From contig NZ_LSIC01000018.1 of assembly GCF_001556045.1 (NCBI RefSeq), forward strand, positions 57,256 to 121,255: DNA of 64,000 nt. Direction: 5' to 3'. The notes under the pieces are model-generated. The model was given only the letters and a program-made list of their open reading frames with translations, was not told the DNA's origin and searched no databases. A program made the position numbers and the translations under genes. This stretch comes from Bradyrhizobium sp. CCH5-F6 (GTDB taxonomy: Bacteria; Pseudomonadota; Alphaproteobacteria; Rhizobiales; Xanthobacteraceae). Positions 1 to 8,964 of this stretch are shown piece by piece. The first letter of the stretch is position 1; every line of letters begins with the position of its first letter.

Positions 1-1
1 C

Positions 2-325
2 GGCCGCACCCTCGGCGAGTGCGGCGAGGAGGATTACGGCATCCAGTACGCCCAGCTCTCGAAACATCTGATCCGCGATGCGCGCCGCAACGGCCAGTCA
101 CAGAATCATCTCTACAAGCTGGTCCATCGCGGCTACACGGGCATGATCAATTCCGGCGACAGCCCGCGCGGCGTCGCGGCGTGCCCGTATGATTTCTACA
201 AGAACTGGATCAAGGATCCCGAAGGCACCCGCGACATGGTCGAGGCGATGACCCGCGCGACGCCGGGCACCGACGAGTGCCCGATCGACGGCATCCCGAA
301 CGGATCATCGCCAAGCAACTACTGA
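2..325 (+). CDS. 3' end of an unrecognised protein (truncated by window edge)
   Basis: The reading frame is open from base 2 to a TGA at 323-325, giving the last 107 residues of a protein whose start lies outside the window. The fragment has four cysteines (GECGEED near its start, VAACPYD, TDECPID) and a charged, soluble composition with no membrane segment. The even Cys content would fit an exported protein with disulfides, but no family was recognised. It converges on the MCE-type gene that follows on the other strand. The function is unknown. Confidence 0.6.
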   Translation, partial: GRTLGECGEEDYGIQYAQLSKHLIRDARRNGQSQNHLYKLVHRGYTGMINSGDSPRGVAACPYDFYKNWIKDPEGTRDMVEAMTRATPGTDECPIDGIPNGSSPSNY

Positions 326-384
326 GCAATGCTGGGATACGTTACCCGCTCGTACGCCGGATGTCGGGTGCCATGTAGCGGGTA

Positions 385-1206
385 CTAGCGCTTCTGTTCC
401 GTGGGTCTGCGCGGGGGGCGCGGTGCGACCGGCGTTCCCGCCATCTTGTTGGCGGTCTCGCTGACGTCGAGCAGCGAGCGGCGGATATCCTCGATGTAGC
501 CAGCCGACTTCTTCTTCATGGTGGCGGCGAGCTCGTGCAGTTCCTGTATCTTTTCGAACAGCTCGTCGGCCTTGCCGTCGACGAAGCCGGGTACCGCGCC
601 CTCGATCTTGCTGACCGCCTTGTCGAAGCCCGCGAAGGCGCTGTCGACCTTGGCCATCACGGAATCGATCTCCCCGCCCTTGCTCCTGAGATCGCCGGTG
701 GAGGCCTCGAATGTACGAAGCCCCTCCTTGATCGCGGGGGCGTTGCTCACGATGGTGCGGTCGACGCTGTGCAAGGTGTCGACGATCGATTCGGCGTCGC
801 TGAGATCGGCGGTCAGGATGGGGATGCCGTCCAAGTCCAGAGGCACCGGCGGCGCGGAAGGCGCGCCCCCGATCAGCGAGATCGCGGCGATGCCGGTGAG
901 GCCCTGAAACTCGATGCCCGCGACGGTGTCCTTGCGGATCGGCGCGCTGTTGTCGACCATCACCAGCGCCACGATCCTGCGCGGACTGTCCAGCTTGATC
1001 GACAGAATCTGCCCCGCGGGGACACCGTCGAAATTGACCGGGCCGCCACGGCGCAGGCCGCTGGCGGAACCGCCCTCGAACACGACGCGCAACTGGCTGC
1101 GGCTCTGGATGCTGCGCCATTTCTGCGCGCCGAGGACGCCGCCGAACGCTACGGCGATCGCCGCCAGCGTCGCCGTGCCGATCACAAGATTGCTCGCGCG
1201 TGCCAT
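385..1206 (-). CDS. MlaD/MCE-domain protein
   Basis: This 273-residue protein has one N-terminal membrane segment (about residues 5-27) followed by an MCE/MlaD domain (about 38-115, with the GVPAGQILSI and GLTGIAAISL signatures). An alpha-helical region runs to about 250 and the tail is Pro/Arg-rich. MCE proteins are periplasmic lipid-binding subunits of Mla-type ABC transporters that move phospholipids between the membranes. The helical part probably extends the tunnel formed by an MCE hexamer. No MlaE permease or MlaF ATPase lies beside it, so it may work with partners encoded elsewhere. The start ATG (1204-1206) directly precedes the hydrophobic segment. Confidence 0.8.
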   Translation of the reverse strand: MARASNLVIGTATLAAIAVAFGGVLGAQKWRSIQSRSQLRVVFEGGSASGLRRGGPVNFDGVPAGQILSIKLDSPRRIVALVMVDNSAPIRKDTVAGIEFQGLTGIAAISLIGGAPSAPPVPLDLDGIPILTADLSDAESIVDTLHSVDRTIVSNAPAIKEGLRTFEASTGDLRSKGGEIDSVMAKVDSAFAGFDKAVSKIEGAVPGFVDGKADELFEKIQELHELAATMKKKSAGYIEDIRRSLLDVSETANKMAGTPVAPRPPRRPTEQKR

Positions 1207-1267
1207 GGGGCTGAGTCTACGGCCAAAGCGGGATGGTTGGAAGGTGCTCGAATGGCCGCGATTCTAG

Positions 1268-1356
1268 GTAGGGCGGGTTAGGGAAGCGTAACCCAGCCAA
1301 TGCGTCGCGCTTGGATGGACCGAATTGGCGGGCTGCGCTGCCGCCAATCCGCCCTG
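1268..1356. repeat. Intergenic palindromic repeat (GTAGGG...CCGCCCT family)
   Basis: Outer arms AGGGCGG (1270-1276) and CCGCCCT (1349-1355) enclose a perfect inner hairpin ATTGGCGG/CCGCCAAT (1324-1331, 1341-1348). The motif GGTTA...GCGTAACCC resembles the repeat at 14887-14976. It lies between the acyl-CoA ligase and the MCE gene. Confidence 0.6.
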
Positions 1357-1364
1357 CGACATCC

Positions 1365-3581
1365 TCAATGCCCGGCCGCGCGCTTGGCCGCGGCATTGTT
1401 CAACACGATCAGCGCATCGACGGCCACGCCTGTCCTGGTGTTGATCAGGAAGGGGTTGATGTCGATCGAGGCGATCCGGTTGCCGGCATCCGCGATCAAA
1501 TTGGACAGGCCGACCAGCGCTTTCACCGCCGAGGCCTCGTGCAGGGCCGGCTTGCCGCGATAGCCGCGCATCTTGATGCCGGCCTTGGTGCGGCCGATCA
1601 AAAGGCGAGCCTCGCCCTCGTCCAGCGGCGCGCCGGCGAGTGCGACGTCCTTCATCAGCTCGATGTCGATGCCGCCGGTGCCGAACAGCACGACCGGCCC
1701 CATCTCGGCGTCGAGCGAGGCGCCGACCACGAGCTCGAGATCGGCCTTGACCTGCTGTGCGATCAGGATGCCGTCGAGCTTCGGCTTGCCCTTCAGCTTC
1801 TTGACGCGTGCGGTGATGTCGGTGAATGCCTTCTTCACCTCGGCCGCGCTGTTGAGATTCAGCACCACGCCGCCGATGTCGGACTTGTGCAGGATCTCCG
1901 CACTGACGACCTTCGCCACGACCGGGAAGCCGATCTGCTTCGCAATCTTCACCGCCTCCGCCGCGGTCTGCGCGATCGCTTCCTTCGAGATCGGGATGCC
2001 GTAGGCCTTGAGCAGTTTCTTCGAGGCGACCTCGTCGAGCGCGGCGCCAGTTGCTGATCTCAACGTCTTCTCCAGCAAGGCGCGCGCGGTGGGTTTCGAA
2101 CTCGGGACGACGTCGGGAACCTCCTTGCGCAGCTTCGCATAGTCGAGCAGCGATTTGATCGCGGTCACCGCGCGGTCCATGCCCTGCATGACCGCGAGGT
2201 ACGGCAGCGACTTGCGCAAGTCCTTGGTGAATTCGGTGAAGCCGATCGAGATCGCGCTGATATAGATCACCGGCTTGCCGGCCTCGCTCGCCATCTCGTT
2301 GACGATGCGCAAATTGCGCTCGCGCAGCTCGTGCGGCGCTTTCGGCAGCTCGGCATCGACGATGACGATGTCGATATCGGGGTCGTCGATCATCAGCTTG
2401 ATCGACTTCATGTAGACCGATGGATCGACCACCGCGGCGAAGCCGGCGTCGAGCGGATTGCCGACGATCGAGCCGGGCCCGAGCATCTTCGCCAGCTCCG
2501 AGCTGACATGCGGACTCAGTGGCGCGAAGCTCAGGCCTGCGGCATGGAAGGCGTCGATCAGCATGCCGCGCTTGCCGCCGGACAGCGTGACGGCGGCGAG
2601 ACGATCGCCCTTGGGCACGGCTGCATGGACGAAGCACTCGGTGGTCTCGATCAGTTCGTCGAGCCCGCCGACCCGAATGACACCTTCGCGCGTTGCAATG
2701 GCGTCGAATGTCTCGATCGAACCTGCCAGCGCGCCGGTATGCGCCATCGCCGCGGCGCGGCCGCCTTCGGACGTGCCGAGCTTGAGCGCGATCACGGGCT
2801 TGCTCGCGGCGCGCGCCGCCTTGCAGGCATCGCGAAACGCCTTGGTGTTGCGCACGCCTTCGAGGTAGACGACGATCACCTTGATGCTGGGATCCTCGGC
2901 GAAATAGCGCATCAGGTCCGGCGTCTCGAGGCCAGCCTCGTTGCCTGTGGTCACCATGTAGCCAACGCCGACACCCCGATCCTCCAGCGCCTGGCGAATC
3001 GCCATGACGATGGCGCCGGATTGGCCGGCGATCGCCACCGCGCCTTGTTCCATGGTGACGATTCGATCGTCGATGTTGGTGAAGAGCTTCTCGCCGGCGC
3101 TCAAATTGCCGAGGCAGTTCGGACCGGTGACGGCAAGCCCCGTCTCGCGCACGGCCGCCTGCAGTTCGGCGGCGAGCTTCTGGCTCTCCTCGTCCTGCAG
3201 CTCGCTGAAGCCCGAAGTGACGATGGTGGCCGAACGTGCGCCGGCCGCGGCGGCATCGCGGATCACCTGCACAACGAAGCGAGCAGGCACCAGCACGAGG
3301 ACGTGATCGGGCTTCTCGGGAAGGCTCGCAAAATCCTTGTAGCAGGGCACGCCCCAGATCGCGTCGCGCTTGGCGTTGACCGGATAGAGCCCGCCCTCGT
3401 AGCCGTACTTGGTCAGGTTGTTCCAGATGCGTTCGGCGTAATTGCCTGGCTTGTCGGTCGCGCCCACCAGCACGATGTTGCGCGGGTGCAGCATGGCGTG
3501 GATGCCCTTGACGATGTCGCTTGCGTCGGGCGGCGGAGACCATGGGCGGGACGCGGACGCTGTAGACACATGGGCTTCCAT
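1365..3581 (-). CDS. ADP-forming acyl-CoA ligase (acetate--CoA ligase family)
   Basis: This 738-residue single-chain protein fuses a CoA-binding Rossmann domain (about 30-160), a succinyl-CoA-ligase-like domain (about 165-480) and a C-terminal ATP-grasp domain (about 510-735). The GPNCLGN loop (from residue 153) and the phospho-histidine motif AHTGALAG (His281) are visible. The ATP-grasp half has the EILHKSDIGG segment expected around the second phospho-relay His. Family members make acyl-CoA from a carboxylic acid, CoA and ATP, releasing ADP and phosphate. The acyl group is not predictable from the sequence. The upstream sequence has an AGG about 8 bases before the ATG. It appears to be a single-gene transcript. 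Confidence 0.85.
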   Translation of the reverse strand: MEAHVSTASASRPWSPPPDASDIVKGIHAMLHPRNIVLVGATDKPGNYAERIWNNLTKYGYEGGLYPVNAKRDAIWGVPCYKDFASLPEKPDHVLVLVPARFVVQVIRDAAAAGARSATIVTSGFSELQDEESQKLAAELQAAVRETGLAVTGPNCLGNLSAGEKLFTNIDDRIVTMEQGAVAIAGQSGAIVMAIRQALEDRGVGVGYMVTTGNEAGLETPDLMRYFAEDPSIKVIVVYLEGVRNTKAFRDACKAARAASKPVIALKLGTSEGGRAAAMAHTGALAGSIETFDAIATREGVIRVGGLDELIETTECFVHAAVPKGDRLAAVTLSGGKRGMLIDAFHAAGLSFAPLSPHVSSELAKMLGPGSIVGNPLDAGFAAVVDPSVYMKSIKLMIDDPDIDIVIVDAELPKAPHELRERNLRIVNEMASEAGKPVIYISAISIGFTEFTKDLRKSLPYLAVMQGMDRAVTAIKSLLDYAKLRKEVPDVVPSSKPTARALLEKTLRSATGAALDEVASKKLLKAYGIPISKEAIAQTAAEAVKIAKQIGFPVVAKVVSAEILHKSDIGGVVLNLNSAAEVKKAFTDITARVKKLKGKPKLDGILIAQQVKADLELVVGASLDAEMGPVVLFGTGGIDIELMKDVALAGAPLDEGEARLLIGRTKAGIKMRGYRGKPALHEASAVKALVGLSNLIADAGNRIASIDINPFLINTRTGVAVDALIVLNNAAAKRAAGH

Positions 3582-3724
3582 GGCGTGACCTCACCGCTTG
3601 TTCTTGTTTGGTGGCGCGTCGCTCTGTTCTATGGCGAGTCCTTCGGGGTGGCAACCATGTGGGCGTCATGCCGTGTGGTGGAATGAAGCGTGCATGAGCG
3701 CGAATCGCGCGTCCGGTGGGCGCT

Positions 3725-4294
3725 CTATCCGTCGGCTCCGATCAATGTCGCATGCAGGATGTAGCGCCCAGGGCCGGGCGTGACGGCGTCGAATGGCCAG
3801 CAGGTCGCGAGAATGAGCTCGAAGCCCCGCGCCGTGGGATCGATGCCGGATGCATCGAAACGGACCACGGCCGAGGAATCTGCGCGGTAACGAAAATGTC
3901 GACCATCGATGCGTGTGACATCGATGACGTCACCAATGGCAATGTTCCGCAGGAAGCGGAAATGAGTGTCGCGATGGGCGGCATACACGGCAGTCCCGCG
4001 TTCTCCCGCATCGGCCGTATGCTGGATATGGCCGGGCCCGAAAGCCAGCGCCTGTCCGCTCGCGCCTTCCAGCACGATGGCGCTGGCGCCGATCCGCTTC
4101 ACCTCGATCCGCGCGACCGGCCAGGTGTCGGCCCACGACCATGGCTTGACCGCCTGTCCCGTCGCAATGCTCCTGTCGAACGCGCGCTCCAGCAGCATTT
4201 GCGCGAGCCATGCCTTGGCGTGGATGTAGGCGCCGTCGCCGAATAGGAAGAGGCCGACAAGCGTGAGAATCAGCGGAGAGATGAGGCGGGGCAT
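3725..4294 (-). CDS. Class GN sortase (Gram-negative sortase)
   Basis: This 189-residue protein has an N-terminal membrane segment (about 4-20) and a sortase core. Catalytic residues can be placed as His107 in AAHRDTHF, Cys165 in LATCWPFDA and Arg177 in PGRYIL, the usual order for a cysteine transpeptidase. The TCWPFDA signature is characteristic of sortases found in Gram-negative bacteria. It should act in the periplasm on a protein with an LPxTx-type C-terminal signal, and the gene just upstream encodes exactly such a protein. A terminator-like hairpin separates the two genes. Confidence 0.9.
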   Translation of the reverse strand: MPRLISPLILTLVGLFLFGDGAYIHAKAWLAQMLLERAFDRSIATGQAVKPWSWADTWPVARIEVKRIGASAIVLEGASGQALAFGPGHIQHTADAGERGTAVYAAHRDTHFRFLRNIAIGDVIDVTRIDGRHFRYRADSSAVVRFDASGIDPTARGFELILATCWPFDAVTPGPGRYILHATLIGADG

Positions 4295-4319
4295 CGTTCC
4301 ACACGCTCTGAGTCTGAGG

Positions 4320-4367
4320 AAAAAGGCGCGCGCGGCCGTTGTGCAGGGGACGGGCAGCCGCGCGCGC
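4320..4367 (-). terminator. Terminator-like hairpin between sortase target and sortase genes
   Basis: A perfect 11-bp stem (4326-4336 with 4357-4367, all G/C) has a 20-base loop. Read on the minus strand it is followed by CC and then TTTTT (complement of 4320-4324). It would sit between the target gene and the sortase gene on one transcript. It could therefore terminate part of the transcription and keep the sortase level below that of its target. Confidence 0.55.
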
Positions 4368-4397
4368 TGAAGCAGAGGAGTTCGGGGGGCTGCTCTC

Positions 4398-6659
4398 TCA
4401 AGCGACGTCGGTGAGCAAGGGCCGACGTCGGTTGAACACGAACAGGATCAGGGCGAGCACGATCAGGACCAGGCCTGCGATCATCTTCAGCTCGGCCGAG
4501 GTTGCAGTCTTTGGCAGGCGGATCGCATCGGGCGCGGCAGGCGCAGGCCGCCTCAGCTCCGGCTGGCTGCGCGCATCGGCATGGCGTTCACGCAGCTGCG
4601 TCGGGACCTGGGGTCGCTCGCCGAACACCTTCTCGAAGTCCCAGCCGGCGGGCAGGTTGATGGGCAGCTCGCTGAGCTTGAGCGGCGCGCCCTCGGGGCG
4701 GCTCGGCGTCTTGTCGACCGCGACGAGGCTGGTCAGTCGCGTGACGATCTGGTGGTCGAGCGCCAGCGCCAGGATCGCCTTGTCTGCTTCCTCAGTGGTC
4801 AACTCGCGCAGGGTGCGCGCGACTTCCGCATCGGCGATCTTGCGCCTGGCCCAGAGCTTTGACAGGCCCTTGCCTTCGGCGGCGCTTTGCAGAGGTATCG
4901 TCACCGTCCACGGGCGGTCGCCGACGCGTCCCTTGATCTCGAGTGAGCCTGCGAGCTTGTCCAGCCTCGCCGCCAGCACCAGGGGCTCGTCGCGGTAAAC
5001 GTCGGGAATGATCGCCGGGGTGACATCTGCCGTGCTCTCCGAGAAGTTTGCGGTGAGGCCTGTCACGGCCGGGTTCTCGAGCTTGGCGAACAGGCCGCGC
5101 ATGCGCTCCTCCACCTGCTCGACGGAGCCGATATGGGTGAAGGCGCCGCGGCCCAGCTCGGCGGCGCGCGTCATCAGATAGGTATTGGGTGCGGATCCGA
5201 TGCCGACCATGAACACGCGCGAACGGCCGCGCATCGCGGTGATCGTTTCGAACAATTGCTGCTCATTGCCGATCGCGCCGTCGGTCAGGAACACGACCTG
5301 GCGGACCATGCCGTTGTCGCCGAGCTTGTCGGCCAACGCAGCGCGCATCGCCGGTACCATCTCTGTTCCGCCGCGCGCCTGCAAGGCGCTGACGAACGAG
5401 GTCGCCTCGCCGACGTGCGCCGTGTCCGCCGGCACGGAGGCCGGAAACAGCGTGTCCATGGTGTCGTCGAAACGGATCACGTTGAATCGGTCAGTCGGCT
5501 GGAGACGAGAGAGCGCGTAAGTGAGGCTGGCCTTGGCCTGGACAATCGACGTGCCGCCCATCGATCCTGAATTGTCGATCACGAACACGACCTCGCGTGA
5601 TTGCGGCTTCTGCGTCGCCTGCTCGACGGTGGGTGGGGTGACGAAGGCGAGCAGGTAATCGGCACCGCCGATGCGCTCGCGGAACAGGCCGACCGACGGC
5701 GCCTTCTCCGCAGCCGGCTTCCAGGTCAGCTCGAAATCGCGGTCGGCGGGGACGGTCCCGTCGGCGAGCGTGACGAGGCGCGTCGCATCGTCCGGGCTTT
5801 CGACCTTGACGTCGTGGTGATGGCTCGTGACCTCGCCGAGCGAAAAGCCGGCTTTCAGGCGCACGGTGATGCTGGTCGGATTGACCGGCGCATTCCTGGC
5901 GGGATCCAGCACGGAAGGCGAGATGCGGTCGCGGTCCGGAACCGAATCTGACGTCGCTGCGCCCCAGCCCGAGCCGTCCTTGCGGAAGTCGACGCTCTGC
6001 ACGATTGGCGCCGGATTGTAGCGCGGTCCGACCACGAGCGGCAGGCGCAAGGAATATTCGCTTCCGGCCTGATGCACCGGCTCCTGGTACTCGATCTGGA
6101 CCAGAACGGTCTCGCCGGGGCCGATATTGGCCACCGAATTGGTGAAGATGTTCGGCCGCTCCTGCTCGGTGAGCGCAGCCTTCTGGCCGGTGCGACGCGC
6201 CTGCTCGTAGATCACGCGAGCCTGCTGCCGTTCCTTGATGTCGCCGACGATGACGCGGTCGCCGACCACCATCTTCAGGGTATCGACGGCGCCACCGCTC
6301 GCGAGCGGGTAGACGTAAGTCGCCTCGACCCAATCCTTGGTCGGATTGCGGAAGATCTGCGTAACCCGGGCGCGCAACGTCGGACCCGAGACCGTGACCT
6401 CAACGTCGATGCCGAGGCGGATCGCTTCGGTGTAGGCGCCGTCCTCCTTCAAGAGCAGGGTGCCGGACCTTGTATCGCCGGGCTGGAGCAGGCTTGCCTG
6501 TTCGGTCGTTGCCGACCAACTTGCTCCCAGGCTCACCAGAAGGGCCAGGAAGGCGACCAGCATCACTGCGATGCCCTGCGCCAGAAGGAACAGCCCGACC
6601 TTGATGACGCGGCTCAACAGGGGATGTTCGTCGATCTCGGCCGTGTCGTAGGTGTCCAT
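4398..6659 (-). CDS. Sortase target protein with VIT and von Willebrand A domains
   Basis: This 753-residue protein has an N-terminal hydrophobic segment (about 20-47), a VIT domain (about 55-215), a vWA domain (about 355-530) and a Pro-rich stretch. It ends in a sorting signal: LPKTA at 715-719, a hydrophobic helix, then NRRR and a short tail. The vWA domain has a MIDAS site (DNSGS, GGTEM and LTDGAIG), so metal-dependent ligand binding is likely. VIT plus vWA is the architecture of the target partnered with GN-class sortases and resembles eukaryotic inter-alpha-trypsin inhibitor heavy chains. The start ATG has GGGAG upstream. The sortase gene follows in the same direction. Confidence 0.9.
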   Translation of the reverse strand: MDTYDTAEIDEHPLLSRVIKVGLFLLAQGIAVMLVAFLALLVSLGASWSATTEQASLLQPGDTRSGTLLLKEDGAYTEAIRLGIDVEVTVSGPTLRARVTQIFRNPTKDWVEATYVYPLASGGAVDTLKMVVGDRVIVGDIKERQQARVIYEQARRTGQKAALTEQERPNIFTNSVANIGPGETVLVQIEYQEPVHQAGSEYSLRLPLVVGPRYNPAPIVQSVDFRKDGSGWGAATSDSVPDRDRISPSVLDPARNAPVNPTSITVRLKAGFSLGEVTSHHHDVKVESPDDATRLVTLADGTVPADRDFELTWKPAAEKAPSVGLFRERIGGADYLLAFVTPPTVEQATQKPQSREVVFVIDNSGSMGGTSIVQAKASLTYALSRLQPTDRFNVIRFDDTMDTLFPASVPADTAHVGEATSFVSALQARGGTEMVPAMRAALADKLGDNGMVRQVVFLTDGAIGNEQQLFETITAMRGRSRVFMVGIGSAPNTYLMTRAAELGRGAFTHIGSVEQVEERMRGLFAKLENPAVTGLTANFSESTADVTPAIIPDVYRDEPLVLAARLDKLAGSLEIKGRVGDRPWTVTIPLQSAAEGKGLSKLWARRKIADAEVARTLRELTTEEADKAILALALDHQIVTRLTSLVAVDKTPSRPEGAPLKLSELPINLPAGWDFEKVFGERPQVPTQLRERHADARSQPELRRPAPAAPDAIRLPKTATSAELKMIAGLVLIVLALILFVFNRRRPLLTDVA

Positions 6660-6791
6660 TTTCTTGCTCCCGAAGCATGTTTGCTGGCCTCAACATCCGT
6701 CGGCAGGGCAGCTTTTCGCGAGCAGAATGATCGGCAATGTTCTGCCGTGGCCGGCCCGGGCAGGATGCGGACGCGGCGGCCATGTGCGGTT

Positions 6792-6820
6792 TTGTGCTGG
6801 TTTGTCCGGCCTGCTAGAGT
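6792..6820 (+). promoter_or_regulatory. Possible sigma-70-type promoter for the XRE regulator gene
   Basis: TTGTGC (6792-6797) and TAGAGT (6815-6820) are separated by exactly 17 bases. They would start transcription about 18 bases before the ATG at 6845. Both hexamers are only moderate matches. The same 185-bp divergent gap holds CGGCA(N5)TGCCG (6732-6746), a candidate regulator site. Confidence 0.3.
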
Positions 6821-6844
6821 GACGGCGCTGGAGCAGGGCTAACG

Positions 6845-7615
6845 ATGCATACGCAGGATAAACTCACCGACAAGCAGCTCTCGGAAGAGCAGAGTCGCGA
6901 GATCGCCGAAACCATCCGCGAGGAGCTCGCCAGACGCCGGATCTCCCGGCAGGCGTTGGCCGAGCAGGCCAAGCTCAGCCTGTCGACGCTGGAGAAGGTG
7001 CTCGGCGGTCGCCGGCCGTTCACGCTGGCGACGACGGTCCGGCTGGAGCAGGCGCTGGGCGTCTCCTTGCGCAAAAGTACCGTCGCCGTGACGCCTCCGG
7101 CGGCAAACGACGTCGCGCCCGACAGTCTCGGCTCCTATGCCCATCGCGCGGTGACTTGGCTCGAGGACGTCTACATCACCCTGCGGCCGTCTTTCGGCGA
7201 CAAGGATGCAATCTTCGCCTATCGCACCGAGATCGCCTGGGAGCCGAAAGTCTCTTCGCTGGTCTTCCGCGAGGGCGATCGGACTGATGCCGCTTACGAG
7301 CACACCGGTGAGGTCGCCGTTCCCCACCAGTCCGGCTTCATCTACCTCGTCATCATCAAGCACGGTCAGCATCGCGTGATCACGGTGTCGCGGCCGACGG
7401 TTGCCGGCGAGATGTACGGCATCATCTCGACGCTCCGCGCCGGGCCCGGCTCGCAGCTCACGCCGATCGCCGCGCCCATCGCCTACGTGCCGCTCAGGAA
7501 TATTCCGAAGCCGTCCTTGGGGCGGGTTGCGCCCGACGACGGCAACTACGTCCTGTATCGAAAGCATCTGCGCCGCACGGTGGATGAGGCCTTCGCGCTG
7601 TTCTTGCCGGCGTAG
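6845..7615 (+). CDS. XRE-family helix-turn-helix regulator
   Basis: This 256-residue protein has an N-terminal HTH domain (about 17-78; SRQALAEQAKLSLSTLEKVL reads as the recognition unit). A C-terminal domain of about 160 residues matches no family I recognise. The HTH resembles the Cro/C1 class. The gene is divergent from the sortase-target gene across a 185-bp gap, so control of the sortase pair or of itself is plausible but not shown. The unknown C-terminal half, rich in beta-strand-like segments, could be a ligand or polymer sensor. The ATG follows GCAGGG. Confidence 0.75.
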   Translation: MHTQDKLTDKQLSEEQSREIAETIREELARRRISRQALAEQAKLSLSTLEKVLGGRRPFTLATTVRLEQALGVSLRKSTVAVTPPAANDVAPDSLGSYAHRAVTWLEDVYITLRPSFGDKDAIFAYRTEIAWEPKVSSLVFREGDRTDAAYEHTGEVAVPHQSGFIYLVIIKHGQHRVITVSRPTVAGEMYGIISTLRAGPGSQLTPIAAPIAYVPLRNIPKPSLGRVAPDDGNYVLYRKHLRRTVDEAFALFLPA

Positions 7616-7640
7616 CCTCGCTTCGACCTCGTTTGCAGAC

Positions 7641-7670
7641 AAAAAGATAGCGGCCTTTTCGGCCGCTATC
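7641..7670 (-). terminator. Rho-independent terminator after the binding-protein gene
   Basis: A perfect 10-bp stem GATAGCGGCC/GGCCGCTATC (7646-7655, 7661-7670) has a 5-base loop. On the minus strand it is followed by TTTTT (complement of 7641-7645). It lies about 30 bases past the stop of the minus-strand gene ending at 7700. It may also stop read-through from the regulator gene on the plus strand. Confidence 0.85.
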
Positions 7671-7699
7671 TGGGCTGGGCAATGCTCAGCTGATGCGAG

Positions 7700-8923
7700 C
7701 TAACCCCCGGTCTCGGCGCTGATGATGTCGCCGAAGAGCTCCCACTGACCGGCCTTGAAGCGGATCATCTTGAGTTGCTCGATCGGCGCGAAGTCGTTGG
7801 CGCCAGTGTTGATCTTGATGCCGGGGATCAGCGTGTCGGGCGCAAAATCCTTCAGGCTCGCGGCCTGCTTCATCACGTTCTCCCGCGTCAGGTTGTCCCC
7901 ACACTGCTTCAAGGTCTGAACCAGGGTCTGCGCGGCGGCATAGCCATAGACGATGTTGGTGTCGGAGACGTTGGCGCCCGGCATGTACTTGTCGATGAAG
8001 GCGAGAAACTTCTTCATGCCTTCGTCGTCCTTCCATTGCGGGTCCGATGCGTCCTTCAGATAGCTCGCCGACAGCACGCCTTCCGACGCATCGAGCCCGG
8101 CCGGCTTCATCACGGCGCCGATCGAGATCGACACGTCGGTCATCACGTGCATCGGCCTCCATTCGAGCTCGGCGATCTTCTTGATCGCCTGTGCCGCGAA
8201 TTTCGGCGTCGAGATGTTGACGAAGACGTTGGCGCCGGTGCCCTTCAGCTTGACGATGTGGGAATCGATCGACGGCTCGGTGGTCTCGTAGCTCTCCTCC
8301 GCCACGATCAGCGAGGAGGCCTTGTCGCCGAAGATCTCCTTGATGCCGGCGACGTAGTCCTTGCCGAAATCGTCATTGGCATAGAAGATCGCGACCTTCG
8401 CGTCCGGCTTCGCCTGCAGGATATATTTGGCGAAGATCCGCGCCTCGACCCGATAGCTCGGCTGGAAGCCCATGGTCCAGGGAAAACCCTTGGGGTCATT
8501 CCACTTGCTGGCGCCGGTTGCGAGGAAGAGCTGCGGGACCTTCTTGGCGTTGTGGTACTTCTGCACGGCGGTCTGGGTCGGCGTGCCCAGCGCGTTGAAG
8601 ACGAGGAACACCTCGTCGCTTTCGATCAGCTTGCGGACCTGCTCCACCGTCTTGGGCGGCGAATAGCCGTCATCATAGGAGATCCAGTTGATCTTGCGGC
8701 CGTTGATGCCGCCCTGGTCGTTGATCATCTTGAAATAGGCTTCTTCGGTCTTGCCGATGATCCCGTAGGCGGAAGCGGGACCCGAATAGGCCTCGACATT
8801 GCCGATCTTGATCTCGGTGTCGCTGGCGCCGGTGTCGTATTTCTTCTGTGCGAAGGCGCCCTGAACAGAGAGCAAGGTCAGGGTTGTTGCCGCGGCGAGC
8901 AGGGCGAGTTTCTTCTTGTTCAT
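7700..8923 (-). CDS. ABC transporter substrate-binding protein, branched-chain amino acid (LivK) type
   Basis: This 407-residue protein has a clear signal peptide (MNKKKLALLAAATTLTLLS followed by a cleavage site after AFA) and a type I periplasmic-binding fold. Segments such as YSGPASAYG, NDQGGINGRKI and YANDDFGKDY are typical of the LivK/Peripla_BP_6 family. Substrates in this family range from amino acids to aromatic acids, amides and urea. No permease or ATPase genes are adjacent. It lies between two terminators, just downstream of a same-strand acyl-CoA ligase gene. This suggests, without proof, that the ligand is a carboxylic acid. Confidence 0.85.
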   Translation of the reverse strand: MNKKKLALLAAATTLTLLSVQGAFAQKKYDTGASDTEIKIGNVEAYSGPASAYGIIGKTEEAYFKMINDQGGINGRKINWISYDDGYSPPKTVEQVRKLIESDEVFLVFNALGTPTQTAVQKYHNAKKVPQLFLATGASKWNDPKGFPWTMGFQPSYRVEARIFAKYILQAKPDAKVAIFYANDDFGKDYVAGIKEIFGDKASSLIVAEESYETTEPSIDSHIVKLKGTGANVFVNISTPKFAAQAIKKIAELEWRPMHVMTDVSISIGAVMKPAGLDASEGVLSASYLKDASDPQWKDDEGMKKFLAFIDKYMPGANVSDTNIVYGYAAAQTLVQTLKQCGDNLTRENVMKQAASLKDFAPDTLIPGIKINTGANDFAPIEQLKMIRFKAGQWELFGDIISAETGG

Positions 8924-8964
8924 GGAAATTCCTTGAGGTTTCTTATGGTTTGGATAGGCACTTC

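Noticed and set aside
343..384. TACCCGCT...AGCGGGTA inverted repeat between the first two genes
   Set aside because: The loop is 26 bases and there is no T-tract on either strand. Weak evidence for a terminator.
1264..3669. An 801-codon minus-strand frame overlapping the acyl-CoA ligase
   Set aside because: Its composition is Arg/His-rich with no recognisable domain. It is a shadow of the ADP-forming ligase in another frame.
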